Source of the DNA: Streptomyces sp. NL15-2K
GTDB taxonomy: Bacteria > Actinomycetota > Actinomycetes > Streptomycetales > Streptomycetaceae
DNA: 64,000 nt
Direction of reading: 5' to 3'
Assembly: GCF_030551255.1 (NCBI RefSeq)
Contig: NZ_CP130630.1
Location: 6,367,501-6,431,500, forward strand
In this document: positions 17,470-26,736 of the stretch, one piece after another
Position numbering within the stretch: position 1 is the stretch's first letter
Layout of the letters: each line of letters starts with the position of its first letter
Notes under the pieces: model-generated
Seen by the model: the letters and a program-made list of their open reading frames with translations, nothing else
What the model was told of the DNA's origin: nothing
The model's database searches: none
Made by a program: the position numbers and the translations under genes

Positions 17470-18528
17470 TCAGACAGCCTCGAGTTCCATGGCGTGGTAG
17501 CCGCCGCCGACGGGGTAGGTTCTGCCGCGGCGCCAGCAGGTAGCAGCGAAGAGCGCGTCGAACTCGTCCAGGTCTCGTTCGATGCCGCCCGTGACGCAGA
17601 GCATGGTCACGTCCGCAATGGTGGCAAAGTCGGGCTTGCCGATCTCGCGGTCGACGAGCATTTCCACGACCAGGGCGCGCCCGCCTTCGCGCGCCGCAGA
17701 GCGGCAGTTGCGAAGGATCGTCGTACACCGCTCGTCGTCCCAGTCGTGGAGCACGGTCTTGAGGAGGTAGAGATCCGCGCTGGGTACGTCGTGGAAGAAG
17801 TCGCCCGGCACACCGGAGAATCGGTCGGACAGGCCACGCTGTCCGGCCTGCTGGATCGCGTCCTCGACGGCGTGCGGCAGGTCGAGTACCTGGCCGTGCA
17901 GGGCGGGGTTGGCCTCCATGAGTGCCAGTACGAGGTGTCCGTCGCCGCCACCGACGTCGATCACGGTGGACATGCCCTCGGTGTCGGCCTCGGCCATGAT
18001 GCCCTGGGTCACCATGCCGGCCAGGCCGCGCATGGACTCGGCGAACAGTCTGGCTTTGTCGGCTTTCTCCGGCCGAGCGTAGTAGTCGAAGACGTCCGCG
18101 CCCAGTGCCTTCTTCGCCTGGCTCGCGCCCTGCCTCACTGCCTCGGGGAACAGGCTCCAGGGCTGCCAGTGCGACTCCCCGGCCTGGATCAGCACCAAGG
18201 AACGCAGGGAACCCGGCACGCCGGTACGCAGCAGTTGCCCCCGCCCGGTCAGGCCGAAGCGCCCCGACCCTTCGTAGCTGAGCAATCCCAGCGAAGCGGC
18301 CGCACGCATCAGACGGAAGGTGGCCCGTTCATGGCTGCCTTCGCGCGCGGCCACCTCCTTTGCCGTGCGTGCTCCATCGGCAAGGTGGTCGGCGATGTTG
18401 AGTTCGGCAACCGCGTGCAGTGTCTGGAGGATCGCGCCGCCGGCGATCATCTGCATCAGGTTTGCGACATCCGCGGCCGGGTCGCCGGCGCCCTCGTCCG
18501 TTGCGTGTGTCGTGGTCGTTTCGGTCAT
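17470..18528 (-). CDS. SAM-dependent O-methyltransferase
   Basis: 352 residues from ATG 18528. The dimerisation domain (LMQMIAGGAILQTLHAVAELNIADHLADG) is followed by the SAM motif VIDVGGGDGHLVLALM, the LLKTVLHDWDDERC motif containing the catalytic-base His, and VTMLCVTGGIERDLDEF. It is the same family as the 16189 gene but clearly diverged, so not a recent duplicate. The two genes converge across a 267-base gap in which I recognise nothing. GAGG lies nine bases before the start. Confidence 0.92.
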   Translation of the reverse strand: MTETTTTHATDEGAGDPAADVANLMQMIAGGAILQTLHAVAELNIADHLADGARTAKEVAAREGSHERATFRLMRAAASLGLLSYEGSGRFGLTGRGQLLRTGVPGSLRSLVLIQAGESHWQPWSLFPEAVRQGASQAKKALGADVFDYYARPEKADKARLFAESMRGLAGMVTQGIMAEADTEGMSTVIDVGGGDGHLVLALMEANPALHGQVLDLPHAVEDAIQQAGQRGLSDRFSGVPGDFFHDVPSADLYLLKTVLHDWDDERCTTILRNCRSAAREGGRALVVEMLVDREIGKPDFATIADVTMLCVTGGIERDLDEFDALFAATCWRRGRTYPVGGGYHAMELEAV

Positions 18529-18777
18529 GAAAGTGGGACCTCGTTGCTTCTCGTGTTGCAGAGGCCTGCAATTTTCTTTTGGTCGGTGTGGGGGCGCTTG
18601 TATCTGAGTGACACACCGATGGGACTTCCGTGCCTTACGGAAGAGGGCGACGGCGAGAGAGTCCGGCCCCTGCCCTCCTTCGACGTCGGCGAGTCCGGCG
18701 ATTTCCGGATCAACCTCCAGGCCGCCAACTTGCACGATGCAGTCACAACCCACCCTCGTTGTTCGATGTGGCGCCCA

Positions 18778-19180
18778 CCCTGCTCGGTGGAGATCTACCG
18801 TGCCGCGCGCCCCGGCGCGAGCCCCGGCGATCTGCTCGCGGCGGTCACCACACCGGGGGCGCCGGGCCCACCTGGGTGTGCCGCTTCGACCATCTGGAGC
18901 CGGCCGACAACCGTGGCCTCGGCGCGTGCCACGGGTCGGAGGTGCCGTTCGTCTTCCGGACCGAGGGCCACGACGGCGTACGGGTGCGCATCGGGGACCA
19001 TCCCTCGCCGACGGCAGCCACCACAGCACACGAGGCGTGGGTGTCCTTCGCCCGAGAGGGCATGCCGGGCTGGGAGTCCTATGACACGACCCGCCGCCCC
19101 ACGGCACTGATCGCGGAGAAACTCGCGTGGTCGACGACCCCGCCCCCGACGAGCGTCGCGCCTGGGACGGTATCCGCTAA
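18778..19180 (+). pseudogene. type B carboxylesterase, C-terminal remnant
   Basis: Three pieces in successive frames match the end of type B carboxylesterases. IYRAARPGASPGDLLAAVTT is near 18790-18850. A piece starting GAGPTWVCRFDHLEPADNRG and continuing with GACHGSEVPFVF and HEAWVSFAREGMPGW is near 18857-19126. VVDDPAPDERRAWDGIR with a stop is at 19127-19180. GACHGSEVPF holds the catalytic-His motif of the family. A deletion and two frameshifts separate the parts and the nucleophile region is gone, so it is non-functional. Confidence 0.75.
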
Positions 19181-19434
19181 GGGCTCCGCTGGAACAACGG
19201 TGATGCTGTGTCGACGTGCGGCTCCGCCGCGGGCGCGGGCCGTCCGTGGCTGCTCGCTCTCCGCACCGGACTTCGCCAATGCCGCTCAGGGCACGCTCAG
19301 GGGGTGTGCCTACGCGGTTGACGGACCGTGAGCGTCGCTGGAGCCCATGCCAGTGGAGCTGAACTCGCGGCGCAGATCTTCGAGGTCATCGGAGAAGCAG
19401 TGCATTACCGACCGTTCGCGTGGGACCAGTTTCG

Positions 19435-19506
19435 ATGCGCATCCTGGGCGCGTTGCACACGGACGGGCGGATATCGTTCGAGCGGCTCGCCGAGCACGCG
19501 GGCATC
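19435..19506 (+). pseudogene. Lrp/AsnC regulator, helix-turn-helix fragment
   Basis: MRILGALHTDGRISFERLAE followed by HAGI matches the start of Lrp/AsnC winged helices, but the second helix and the rest are absent. The flanking gap 19181-19535 otherwise shows no gene. Confidence 0.5.
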
Positions 19507-19535
19507 GGCCGGTGTATGCCCCCCCCAGAGCACAG

Positions 19536-20396
19536 TCAGGGATTCCAGAATACCGAGGTGAACGCACGGTCGAAGCGCCGTGCGGCCAGGTCCTCGCGCT
19601 GGATCACCCAGTGGACGGTGGCGCTCTCCCAGCCTTGTACGTCCATGCCGGCAAGCCAGTCGGCCAGGAGCACCCAGTCCGAGACGTCATCCGAAACTGG
19701 TCCGTCCCACCGGCCCGCTTCCGCCGCTTTCACGGCCCTGGACACGCCAACGGCGACCGGGTCGGTGTCGATGGCCTCCTCATCGGCGTACCCTCCGATC
19801 TGCAGCGGCCCCTCGGGGGCGATGTCCGCACGGGTGCTCTCCCAGACCGCGACGAGTTCCTCGGAGCGGGGATGCCCGGGATGCGGCCCGCCCCATGGCA
19901 TGCCGGGCTGTATGACCGACTTGTGGTGGGGCAGCGACACATTGGCCGTCGCCCGCAGCGGACCCTCCGGGAACTCCGCGAACATCGCTTCGTAGTCGTC
20001 CCAGTCGAAGGAGTTCCAAGCGTGCTTGTCCCGTTCGGCTACGGCCGTGCCGAGGGGGATGTACACCACGCTGCCCATGGTGTCGCCATCGCCGTCGTCC
20101 TCGGGGAAGGCGAAGAGCAGCAGCTGGCCGTCGGGAGGCAGCGGCAGGTCCGTCGCGTCGGCGGGCAGGGCCGCGAGGTCGATGGAAGCGACGAAGGGGT
20201 GGGCGGGGTCCGGGGTATCGGCCGGAAGCAGGAGCGGACCGCCGAACTGGCCCACGACCGGCCCGTCCCCGTCCCGCGTCAGCGTCGCGCAGGGGCGGGC
20301 GGTGGCCAACCACCGCTCTATGTCGTCGGCGGGTATGCACCGCGCGATCGCCTCGTCACGAAAGGGACTTAACCGATCCCACATCTCAGGAGCCAT
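19536..20396 (-). CDS. DUF1963 (YwqG-like) protein
   Basis: 286 residues from ATG 20396 (MAPEMWDRLSPFRDEA). It has the DUF1963 signatures VGQFGGPLLLPADTPDP, FVASIDLAALP, GQLLLFAFPEDD and LLADWLAGMD, the layout of YwqG-type proteins whose biochemical role is unknown. Family identification is good. No partner gene is evident. Upstream on the same strand is only a dihydropteroate synthase fragment. Confidence 0.85.
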   Translation of the reverse strand: MAPEMWDRLSPFRDEAIARCIPADDIERWLATARPCATLTRDGDGPVVGQFGGPLLLPADTPDPAHPFVASIDLAALPADATDLPLPPDGQLLLFAFPEDDGDGDTMGSVVYIPLGTAVAERDKHAWNSFDWDDYEAMFAEFPEGPLRATANVSLPHHKSVIQPGMPWGGPHPGHPRSEELVAVWESTRADIAPEGPLQIGGYADEEAIDTDPVAVGVSRAVKAAEAGRWDGPVSDDVSDWVLLADWLAGMDVQGWESATVHWVIQREDLAARRFDRAFTSVFWNP

Positions 20397-20453
20397 GGGC
20401 AAACCGTAGAGGGAGGGACTGACACAGCGGAGTCGAAGCCGTGGCACGCCGCC

Positions 20454-20637
20454 GAGGAGCCGCCTGGATTCCTGTGTCGAGCGCGATCCTGGTCGCGGCC
20501 ACATCGTGGACGCGCAGGGCGCTTGCGCCCCGCTCGGCCAGGAGCGCGCTGAGCAGCGCCGTCAGGGCAAGTGGGCGGTCGACCGTCGGCGCGCCGGTGT
20601 ACCCAGGTGGCGTCACGCCGATCACCAAGGACTTTCC
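20454..20637 (-). pseudogene. dihydropteroate synthase-like, C-terminal fragment
   Basis: The minus strand reads SLVIGVTPPGYTGAP, RPLALTALLSALLAERGASA and LRVHDVAATRIALD. The RVHDV motif and preceding helix are the C-terminal hallmark of the pterin-binding (FolP) family. The N-terminal three quarters of the barrel are missing. The rest of the 20397-20950 gap contains no gene I can support. Confidence 0.65.
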
Positions 20638-20890
20638 TTGCGCACTTGTTCGATTGTTGGCGCGCCTGGCAACGTTCCGCTGTCGTTGGCCACACCGCCG
20701 CTGGCCCAGCTGGAGGCGGACGACTTGGCGTCCGTCACTTCCGAGCTCTGCCTCCCGGCAGCACCCGCCGACGGCCAAAGGCGGCAACTCACTGCAAGAG
20801 GCGGCAGACTGGCTATCTGCGTGCAGGTTCAAGGACTCGCGCGTCCGGGATTCCCGGAACTCGCGCGCTTTCGGAAGAGCCCGGTCGAAG

Positions 20891-20899
20891 TTATCCACA
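20891..20899 (+). promoter_or_regulatory. single DnaA-box-like 9-mer
   Basis: TTATCCACA matches the classical DnaA box and lies 52 bases before the S9 peptidase start. A single box does not make an origin; it could contribute to regulation or be chance. Confidence 0.3.
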
Positions 20900-20950
20900 G
20901 GCTGAGGAGGCGACCAGCGGATTGTCGGTCGGGGCGGGCAGTATGGGGCC

Positions 20951-22771
20951 ATGACTGAGAGCAACGGGTCCGCCGCGGCTGAGCGGAACGACGACGAGAT
21001 GCCGGACTGGGAGAAGCGCTTCCGGGCACCCCGGGTGTCCCTGCCCGACTGGGCGGAGGACGCACCGGACCGAGCCCTGTTCGTGTCGAACGCGACGGGG
21101 ACGTACGAGCTGTATGCCTGGGACCGTTCGACGGGCGAGCAACGCCAGGTCACCGACCGGCCCAACGGCACGACGGACGGTGTGCTCTCCCCGGACGGCC
21201 AGTGGGTGTGGTGGTTCGACGACAAGGACGGCGACGAGTTCGGGGTCTGGCGGCGCCAGCCCTTCAGCGGCGGGGAGGACGAGCTCGCCACGCCCGGGCT
21301 GGACCCGTCGTATCCGGCGGGGCTCGCCCTCGGCCGGGACGGGCGTACGGCGGTCGTGGGCCGCTCCACCGACGAGGACGGTACGACGATTCACGTCTCC
21401 CGCCTCGGCGAGGACCCGGTGGAGATCTACCGTCACCGCGAGTCGGCGGGCGTCGGCGACCTCTCCCACGACGGCTCGCTGATCGCCATCGAGCACACCG
21501 AGCACGGCGACGCGATGCACTCGGCGCTGCGCGTCCTGCGCCCCGACGGCACGGCGGTCGCCGAACTCGACGACACCAAGGAGGGCACGAAGGAGCTGGG
21601 CCTGGAGGTGCTCGGCTTCGCGCCCGTCGACGGTGACAGCCGGCTCCTCATCGGGCATCAGCGACGCGGCCGCTGGGAGCCCCTGGTGTGGGACGTGGCC
21701 TCCGGCGAGGAGACCGACCTCGCACTGGAACTGCCCGGCGACGTGAGCGCCGAGTGGTATCCGGACGGCAGCGGGCTGCTGATCGCGCACAGTTTCGAGG
21801 CCCGCAGCGAGCTCTTCCGCTACGACCTGGCGGGCCGTGAGCTGGTCGAGGTCCCGACCCCGGCCGGCACGGTGTCCGGTGCGACGGCCCGCCCCGACGG
21901 CAGCGTGGAGTACCTGTGGTCCTCCGCCGCCGAGCCGTCCACCGTCCGCTCCACGACCGGCAAGGCCGTCCTCGACCCGCCCGGCATGAAGTCCCCGGGA
22001 TCCGTCCCCGTGGAGGACGTGTGGGTGGAGGGCCCCGGCGGCCGCATCCACGCCCTGGTCCAGAAGCCGGCCGGCACCACCGGCCCGCTCCCGACGGTCT
22101 TCGACATCCACGGCGGCCCCACCTGGCACGACAGCGACGCCTTCGCCGCGGGCCCGGCCGCCTGGGTCGACCACGGGTACGCGGTCGTCCGCGTCAACTA
22201 CCGCGGCTCCACGGGATACGGCCGCGCCTGGACGGACGCGCTCAAGCACCGGGTCGGTCTGATCGAGCTGGAGGACATCGCGGCGGTCCGTGAATGGGCG
22301 GTCGCCTCAGGGCTGGCGGACCCCTCCCGACTCGTCCTCACCGGCGGGTCCTGGGGCGGCTACCTCACCCTCCTCGGCCTCGGCACCCAGCCGGACGCGT
22401 GGACCCTGGGCATCGCGGCGGTCCCGGTCGCCGACTACGTCACGGCGTACCACGACGAGATGGAGGCCCTGAAGGCGATGGACCGCACTTTGCTGGGCGG
22501 CACCCCGGAGGAGGTCCCCGAGCGCTTCGAGGCGTCCTCCCCCCTGAGCTACGTCGACCAGGTCAAGGCCCCCGTCCATATCTCGGCCGGTGTCAACGAC
22601 CCCCGCTGCCCGATCCGCCAGGTCGACAACTACGTCAAGCGCCTGGAATCGAGAGGGGCGGTGCATGAGGTCTACCGCTACGACGCGGGGCACGGTTCGC
22701 TGGTGGTGGATGAACGAATCAAGCAGGTGAGACTGGAACTGGACTTCGCGGCGCGGCATTTGCCGAGCTAG
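20951..22771 (+). CDS. S9 family prolyl oligopeptidase/acylaminoacyl-peptidase
   Basis: 606 residues. The N-terminal beta-propeller, about 1-370, contains repeated sequences such as LSPDGQWVWWF. The C-terminal alpha/beta-hydrolase domain has the nucleophile in GGSWGGY (Ser467), the acid in NDPRCP (Asp550) and the His in GHGSL (His581). It is likely a cytoplasmic peptidase acting on short peptides or blocked N termini; there is no signal peptide. It is a single-gene unit, convergent with the TrkA-like gene across about 40 bases. Confidence 0.94.
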   Translation: MTESNGSAAAERNDDEMPDWEKRFRAPRVSLPDWAEDAPDRALFVSNATGTYELYAWDRSTGEQRQVTDRPNGTTDGVLSPDGQWVWWFDDKDGDEFGVWRRQPFSGGEDELATPGLDPSYPAGLALGRDGRTAVVGRSTDEDGTTIHVSRLGEDPVEIYRHRESAGVGDLSHDGSLIAIEHTEHGDAMHSALRVLRPDGTAVAELDDTKEGTKELGLEVLGFAPVDGDSRLLIGHQRRGRWEPLVWDVASGEETDLALELPGDVSAEWYPDGSGLLIAHSFEARSELFRYDLAGRELVEVPTPAGTVSGATARPDGSVEYLWSSAAEPSTVRSTTGKAVLDPPGMKSPGSVPVEDVWVEGPGGRIHALVQKPAGTTGPLPTVFDIHGGPTWHDSDAFAAGPAAWVDHGYAVVRVNYRGSTGYGRAWTDALKHRVGLIELEDIAAVREWAVASGLADPSRLVLTGGSWGGYLTLLGLGTQPDAWTLGIAAVPVADYVTAYHDEMEALKAMDRTLLGGTPEEVPERFEASSPLSYVDQVKAPVHISAGVNDPRCPIRQVDNYVKRLESRGAVHEVYRYDAGHGSLVVDERIKQVRLELDFAARHLPS

Positions 22772-22812
22772 CGCAGAGGCGGGGCCTGGCGGGGTTGTAG
22801 GGGCGGAGCCCC

Positions 22813-24786
22813 CTACGCCCCGGCCCGCTCCCGTCGCGCCCGCCTCCCCAGCAACTCCGCCAGCCCCCTCCGCGTAGCCGCCAGCACCACCCGATCCGAC
22901 CCCCGCAGGACATACGTGTCCGGCAGATCCCACACCAGCCCGGAAGCCCCCGCCGGCCGCACGCCCTCGTACGCCTCCTCCACAGCCGACTCCTCCCGCT
23001 CACCGTCGGAGGCACTGGCCGCGGTGTCCAGCGCCAACACCCGCCAAGCCCCGGCCCGAAACGCCTCCCCGACCGTCTTCCCCTCCAACTGCGGATGCCC
23101 GCCCACCTCCACGGCCGCGAACAACAGCACGCGCCGCTCGACCGGAATCGCCCCCAGGATCTGCCGCCCCATCATCGCCCCGGCGAAAGCGGGCGCCGCC
23201 AGATGCGACACACTGCGGCTCCGTGTGGAGGCACCCGGGTGCGCGGCCCGCAGGGTGCGGTACACCGCGGTCGCGAAGTCGTCGTCGTACAGACGAAGAA
23301 CCACCCGCAGATCCGGCCGTACGGACCGCGCGTACAGCACGGCCTCCAGATTCGTCGTGTCCGCGCTCGTCACCGCGAGCAGCGCGTGCGCGCGGTGGAT
23401 CTTGGCGGACTCCAGGACGCCCTCCTCGGTGACGTCACCGAGCACCACCGGCACCCGCAGCCGACGGGCCAGGGGGAGCCCGCGGGCCTCGGGGTCGGCC
23501 TCGACGCACACCACGGGGATGCGCAGTTCGTGCAGCCGGGCCAGCACGCGCGTGCCGATCTTGCCGAGTCCGAGCAGGACGACGTGTCCGCCGAGCCCGC
23601 GCGGCGGCTTGCGCAGCGAGGACGCGTTCCGGAAGGTGCCCAGCGCCTCCAGGACCGCGGCCAGCAGTACCGGAAGGAGCAGCAACCCGACCAGACCGGA
23701 GAGGAGCTGGAGGATTTGACGGCCGGTGGGCGCCCCGATCGCGGGGTCGTTGATGGCGAAGAGATCGAGCAGGGTCAGGTAGGTCGCGTGCACGGGATGG
23801 TCCCCGGTGACCAGCGACAACGCGACCGCGAGCGCGACCACGCACCCCACGAGCCCGGCCAGCGACCACCGCAGCCGCCGCGAGAACAGCGAGGCGAAGG
23901 AGGGGACGACACCGCGCCCCGCGGGCAGCGCCGGCCCGGAGTAGGACACCTGCTCCAGGACGACGGTCCCGCGCCCGGTGGCGTCCCGGACCGTCGCCGC
24001 GTCCGGCAGCAGCAGCGGCCCATGCTCCTCGCCGGACTCGGAACCGTCCGTGCCGGCCGTGTCGTTGCCCGAGGCGGACAGCAGCGCCAGCGTGGCCAGC
24101 CCGGGAGCGGCTGCCGCTCCCGGCCGTGGCGGGGGCCGTTCCACCGCGCGCAGCAGCAGCCCGTCGGTCTCGACGACCTTGCTGGTGCCGACGAGGGCGC
24201 TGGCGGCCAGCGCGGGCGCGGCCGTGTCGGCGTCGGACAGAACGGTCGTGGAGGCGTCGAACACGGCGGCGGGACCGGTGATGCCGCCCGCCGCCAACGC
24301 GGCCGCCTGGTCGAGAAGCTCCTCGATGTGCAGCCCCAACCGCCGGTTGTACAGCCGCAGCACGAGCCGCAGCCGGGGGTTGAGGCGGCGGGCGGTGAGG
24401 GCGGCGCGGATGTTGGTCTCGTCGTCGTCGTACACGAGCGCGAGCGCGGCGGCCCGGTCCACGCCCGCCTCGGCGAGGGCGGACTCGGTCGGCTCGGCGG
24501 CCTCGACCACCCGCTCCGTTGCGCCGGGCGGATCCGAAGTGCCGTTGCCTCCGGCCCGGTTGACGGCCGCGCTCACCACCCGGTCGAGCAGCGCGGACGC
24601 CGCCCGGGCCCGCCCGACCACCGGCAGCCGTACGGTGCGTTCGGACGGCGGTACGACGAGCGTGACCTGCTCGCCGTACACACCGCGCAGTTCGGCGGCC
24701 AGCCGGTGCGCGAGTCCGTCGTCACCGCACACCACCATGTGTACGGCCGTATCACCTGGCGAACTCTGATTCGGAACGCTTGCCAC
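22813..24786 (-). CDS. TrkA-N/RCK double-domain membrane protein, putative ion channel
   Basis: 657 residues from GTG 24786; ATG 24738 is an alternative. The first Rossmann-like domain begins MVVCGDDGLAHRLAAEL. Two membrane helices in the middle (LVGCVVALAVALSLV and LLSGLVGLLLLPVLLAAVLEAL) flank a re-entrant-like segment, LTLLDLFAINDPAIG. A second TrkA-N domain has the classical HVVLLGLGKIGTRV dinucleotide motif and is followed by an RCK-C-like tail. The plan resembles RCK-gated cation channels and CASTOR/POLLUX-like proteins, but the filter sequence of K+ channels (TVGYG) is absent. Ion selectivity is unknown. Divergent from the permease operon. Confidence 0.82.
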   Translation of the reverse strand: MASVPNQSSPGDTAVHMVVCGDDGLAHRLAAELRGVYGEQVTLVVPPSERTVRLPVVGRARAASALLDRVVSAAVNRAGGNGTSDPPGATERVVEAAEPTESALAEAGVDRAAALALVYDDDETNIRAALTARRLNPRLRLVLRLYNRRLGLHIEELLDQAAALAAGGITGPAAVFDASTTVLSDADTAAPALAASALVGTSKVVETDGLLLRAVERPPPRPGAAAAPGLATLALLSASGNDTAGTDGSESGEEHGPLLLPDAATVRDATGRGTVVLEQVSYSGPALPAGRGVVPSFASLFSRRLRWSLAGLVGCVVALAVALSLVTGDHPVHATYLTLLDLFAINDPAIGAPTGRQILQLLSGLVGLLLLPVLLAAVLEALGTFRNASSLRKPPRGLGGHVVLLGLGKIGTRVLARLHELRIPVVCVEADPEARGLPLARRLRVPVVLGDVTEEGVLESAKIHRAHALLAVTSADTTNLEAVLYARSVRPDLRVVLRLYDDDFATAVYRTLRAAHPGASTRSRSVSHLAAPAFAGAMMGRQILGAIPVERRVLLFAAVEVGGHPQLEGKTVGEAFRAGAWRVLALDTAASASDGEREESAVEEAYEGVRPAGASGLVWDLPDTYVLRGSDRVVLAATRRGLAELLGRRARRERAGA

Positions 24787-24833
24787 GAGGGGAAAGACTG
24801 CCTTACCGAAACGCGTGGTTCCACCATGCAAGC

Positions 24834-24869
24834 GATCGGATGCCCGTCGAATTCGATCGCATGCCCGTC
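24834..24869 (+). promoter_or_regulatory. 15-bp direct repeat, 21-bp spacing, upstream of permease operon
   Basis: GATCGGATGCCCGTC (24834-24848) recurs as GATCGCATGCCCGTC (24855-24869). The 21-bp period is two helical turns, so both copies face the same side of DNA. It is a candidate regulator site in the divergent promoter region 24787-24961. Confidence 0.5.
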
Positions 24870-24961
24870 CCGCTTGAACGGCGACGCCCTTCCCGCCGTA
24901 CTGAAGGGGAGGCGATCCAGCGAAACCGGCGCCCTGCCGCACCACCGGAGGTACCCCGCCC

Positions 24962-25981
24962 GTGGCCATCACCAAAGCAGCCCCACCGCAGGCGGGCGAG
25001 GATCCGGGCCGCTCGGGGCGGGATGCGGAGGCGCGGCGGCTCAGTTCCCCGCTCGTCCTGACCCTGTTGCTGGTCCTGGGGGTGTTGGCGCAGGACCCGA
25101 TCCGGGGGGCGCTCGGCGCGCCGGTGATGCAGAGCTGGATGACGGTGTTCGTGGCGGTCATGGTGCAGGCGCTGCCCTTCCTGGTGCTGGGCGTGCTGCT
25201 GTCGGCGGCCATCGCGGTGTTCGTGCCGCCGTCGTTCTTCGCGCGGGCCCTGCCGAAGCGGCCCGCACTGGCGGTGCCGGTGGCCGGGGCGGCGGGCGCG
25301 GTGCTGCCCGGCTGCGAGTGCGCGTCCGTGCCCGTGGCGGGGGCGCTGGTGCGGCGGGGCGTCACCCCGGCCGCGGCGCTCGCGTTCCTGCTCTCCGCGC
25401 CGGCGATCAACCCGATCGTGCTGACCGCGACGGCCGTCGCCTTCCCCGGCAACCCCGAGATGGTCCTGGCCCGTTTCGTCGCGAGCCTGCTGGTGGCGTG
25501 CGCGATGGGCTGGCTGTGGCAGCGGCTCGGCCGCGCCGACTGGCTGCGCCCGCCGGCCCGTGCGTCGTACGACGGTCAGGGCAAGGGTGCCGCCTTCTGG
25601 GGCTCGGTCCGGCATGACGTGATGCACGCGGGCGGCTTCCTGGTCGTCGGCGCGATGGCCGCCGCGACGCTGAAGGCGGTGGTGCCGGAGGGCTGGCTGC
25701 GTACGGCGGCGGAGAACCCGGTCGTATCGGTGCTGGCGTTGGCGATCCTGGCCGTGCTGCTGTCGATCTGCTCGGAGGCGGACGCGTTCGTGGCGGCGTC
25801 GCTGTCGCAGTTCTCGCTGACCGCGCGGCTGGCCTTCCTGGTCGTCGGTCCGATGGTCGACCTGAAGCTGTTCGCGATGCAGGCGGGCACGTTCGGCCGC
25901 GGCTTCGCCGTGCGCTTCGCGCCCGCCACCTTCGTCCTCGCCGTCGCGGTGTCGGTGCTGACCGGGGCGGTGCTGCTGTGA
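24962..25981 (+). CDS. permease, DUF318/ArsP_1-like family
   Basis: 339 residues with about eight hydrophobic segments. It has the family signature PGCECASVPVAGALVRRGVT, followed by AFLLSAPAINPIVL. Members with this CxC-containing motif are thought to transport metal or metalloid species or small organic arsenicals; the substrate is not settled. It overlaps the next gene by four bases (GTGA), forming a two-gene operon of the type seen as ycgR-ycgQ in Bacillus. The start is GTG. Confidence 0.88.
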   Translation: MAITKAAPPQAGEDPGRSGRDAEARRLSSPLVLTLLLVLGVLAQDPIRGALGAPVMQSWMTVFVAVMVQALPFLVLGVLLSAAIAVFVPPSFFARALPKRPALAVPVAGAAGAVLPGCECASVPVAGALVRRGVTPAAALAFLLSAPAINPIVLTATAVAFPGNPEMVLARFVASLLVACAMGWLWQRLGRADWLRPPARASYDGQGKGAAFWGSVRHDVMHAGGFLVVGAMAAATLKAVVPEGWLRTAAENPVVSVLALAILAVLLSICSEADAFVAASLSQFSLTARLAFLVVGPMVDLKLFAMQAGTFGRGFAVRFAPATFVLAVAVSVLTGAVLL

Positions 25982-26733
25982 ACCGGCAGGCACAGGCGGC
26001 GGTGCTCTTCCTGCTCGGGGCGGCCCTGCTGCACGCGGGCCTCACCGACCTCTATCTGCGGTACGTCAAGGCCGGTCTGCGTCCGCTGGTGCTGGCGGCC
26101 GGCGTCGTACTGATCGCCACGGCGCTGGCGACGGCCTGGTACGAGTGGCGGACACGGAAGACGGAGCACCGGGAGGAGGACGACAGGGAGGACCACGGGG
26201 AGGGACACGAGGAGGGCCACGTCCACCGCGAACCCCGCGTCTCCTGGCTGCTCGTCCTGCCCATCCTCGCGCTCATCCTGGTCGCCCCGCCGGCCCTCGG
26301 CTCCTACAGCGCCCTGCGCACCGGCACGGCCCTGCAACAGCCGTACGGCTACGCGAATCTGCCCGCCGACGGCCCGCTGCGCCTCAACCTGGTCGACTAC
26401 GCCGGCCGCGCGGCCTACGACCACGGGCGGTCCCTGCGCGACCGGCAGATCAAGGTCACCGGCTTCGTCGCCCTGGACCGCGCCGGAACGCCGTACCTGG
26501 TCCGCATGGCCCTCAACTGCTGTGCCGCGGACGCCCAGCCGGTCAAGGTCGGTCTGAGCGGCCGTATCCCACCGGTCCTGCGACCGGACACCTGGCTGGA
26601 GGTCACCGGCACCTACACCGCCCGGACGGCCAAGGATCCGGTCAACAACGCCCCGATCCCGTTCATCGAGGTCAGCGGCGCCGAACCGGTGCCGGAGCCC
26701 AAGGATCCGTACGACGAGACATGGAACAACTGA
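25978..26733 (+). CDS. TIGR03943-type permease-associated membrane protein
   Basis: 251 residues. Two or three N-terminal membrane segments (QAAVLFLLGAALLHAGL, LVLAAGVVLIATALATAW) and one more (WLLVLPILALILVAPPALG) enclose a His/Glu/Asp-rich loop (EEDDREDHGEGHEEGHVHRE) that could bind metal. The C-terminal domain contains ITGFVALDR-like and MALNCCAADAQPVKVG motifs typical of the TIGR03943 partner of DUF318 permeases. It is translationally coupled to the permease. The stop is three bases from the convergent kinase stop. Confidence 0.85.
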   Translation: MNRQAQAAVLFLLGAALLHAGLTDLYLRYVKAGLRPLVLAAGVVLIATALATAWYEWRTRKTEHREEDDREDHGEGHEEGHVHREPRVSWLLVLPILALILVAPPALGSYSALRTGTALQQPYGYANLPADGPLRLNLVDYAGRAAYDHGRSLRDRQIKVTGFVALDRAGTPYLVRMALNCCAADAQPVKVGLSGRIPPVLRPDTWLEVTGTYTARTAKDPVNNAPIPFIEVSGAEPVPEPKDPYDETWNN

Positions 26734-26736
26734 CGG

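Noticed and set aside
17494..19110. Long plus-strand frame opposite the second O-methyltransferase
   Set aside because: Shadow of the minus-strand enzyme; only the carboxylesterase remnant beyond 18778 has protein-like content.
20891..20899. DnaA-box-like 9-mer considered as a replication origin
   Set aside because: A single box, no cluster, no dnaA or dnaN nearby.
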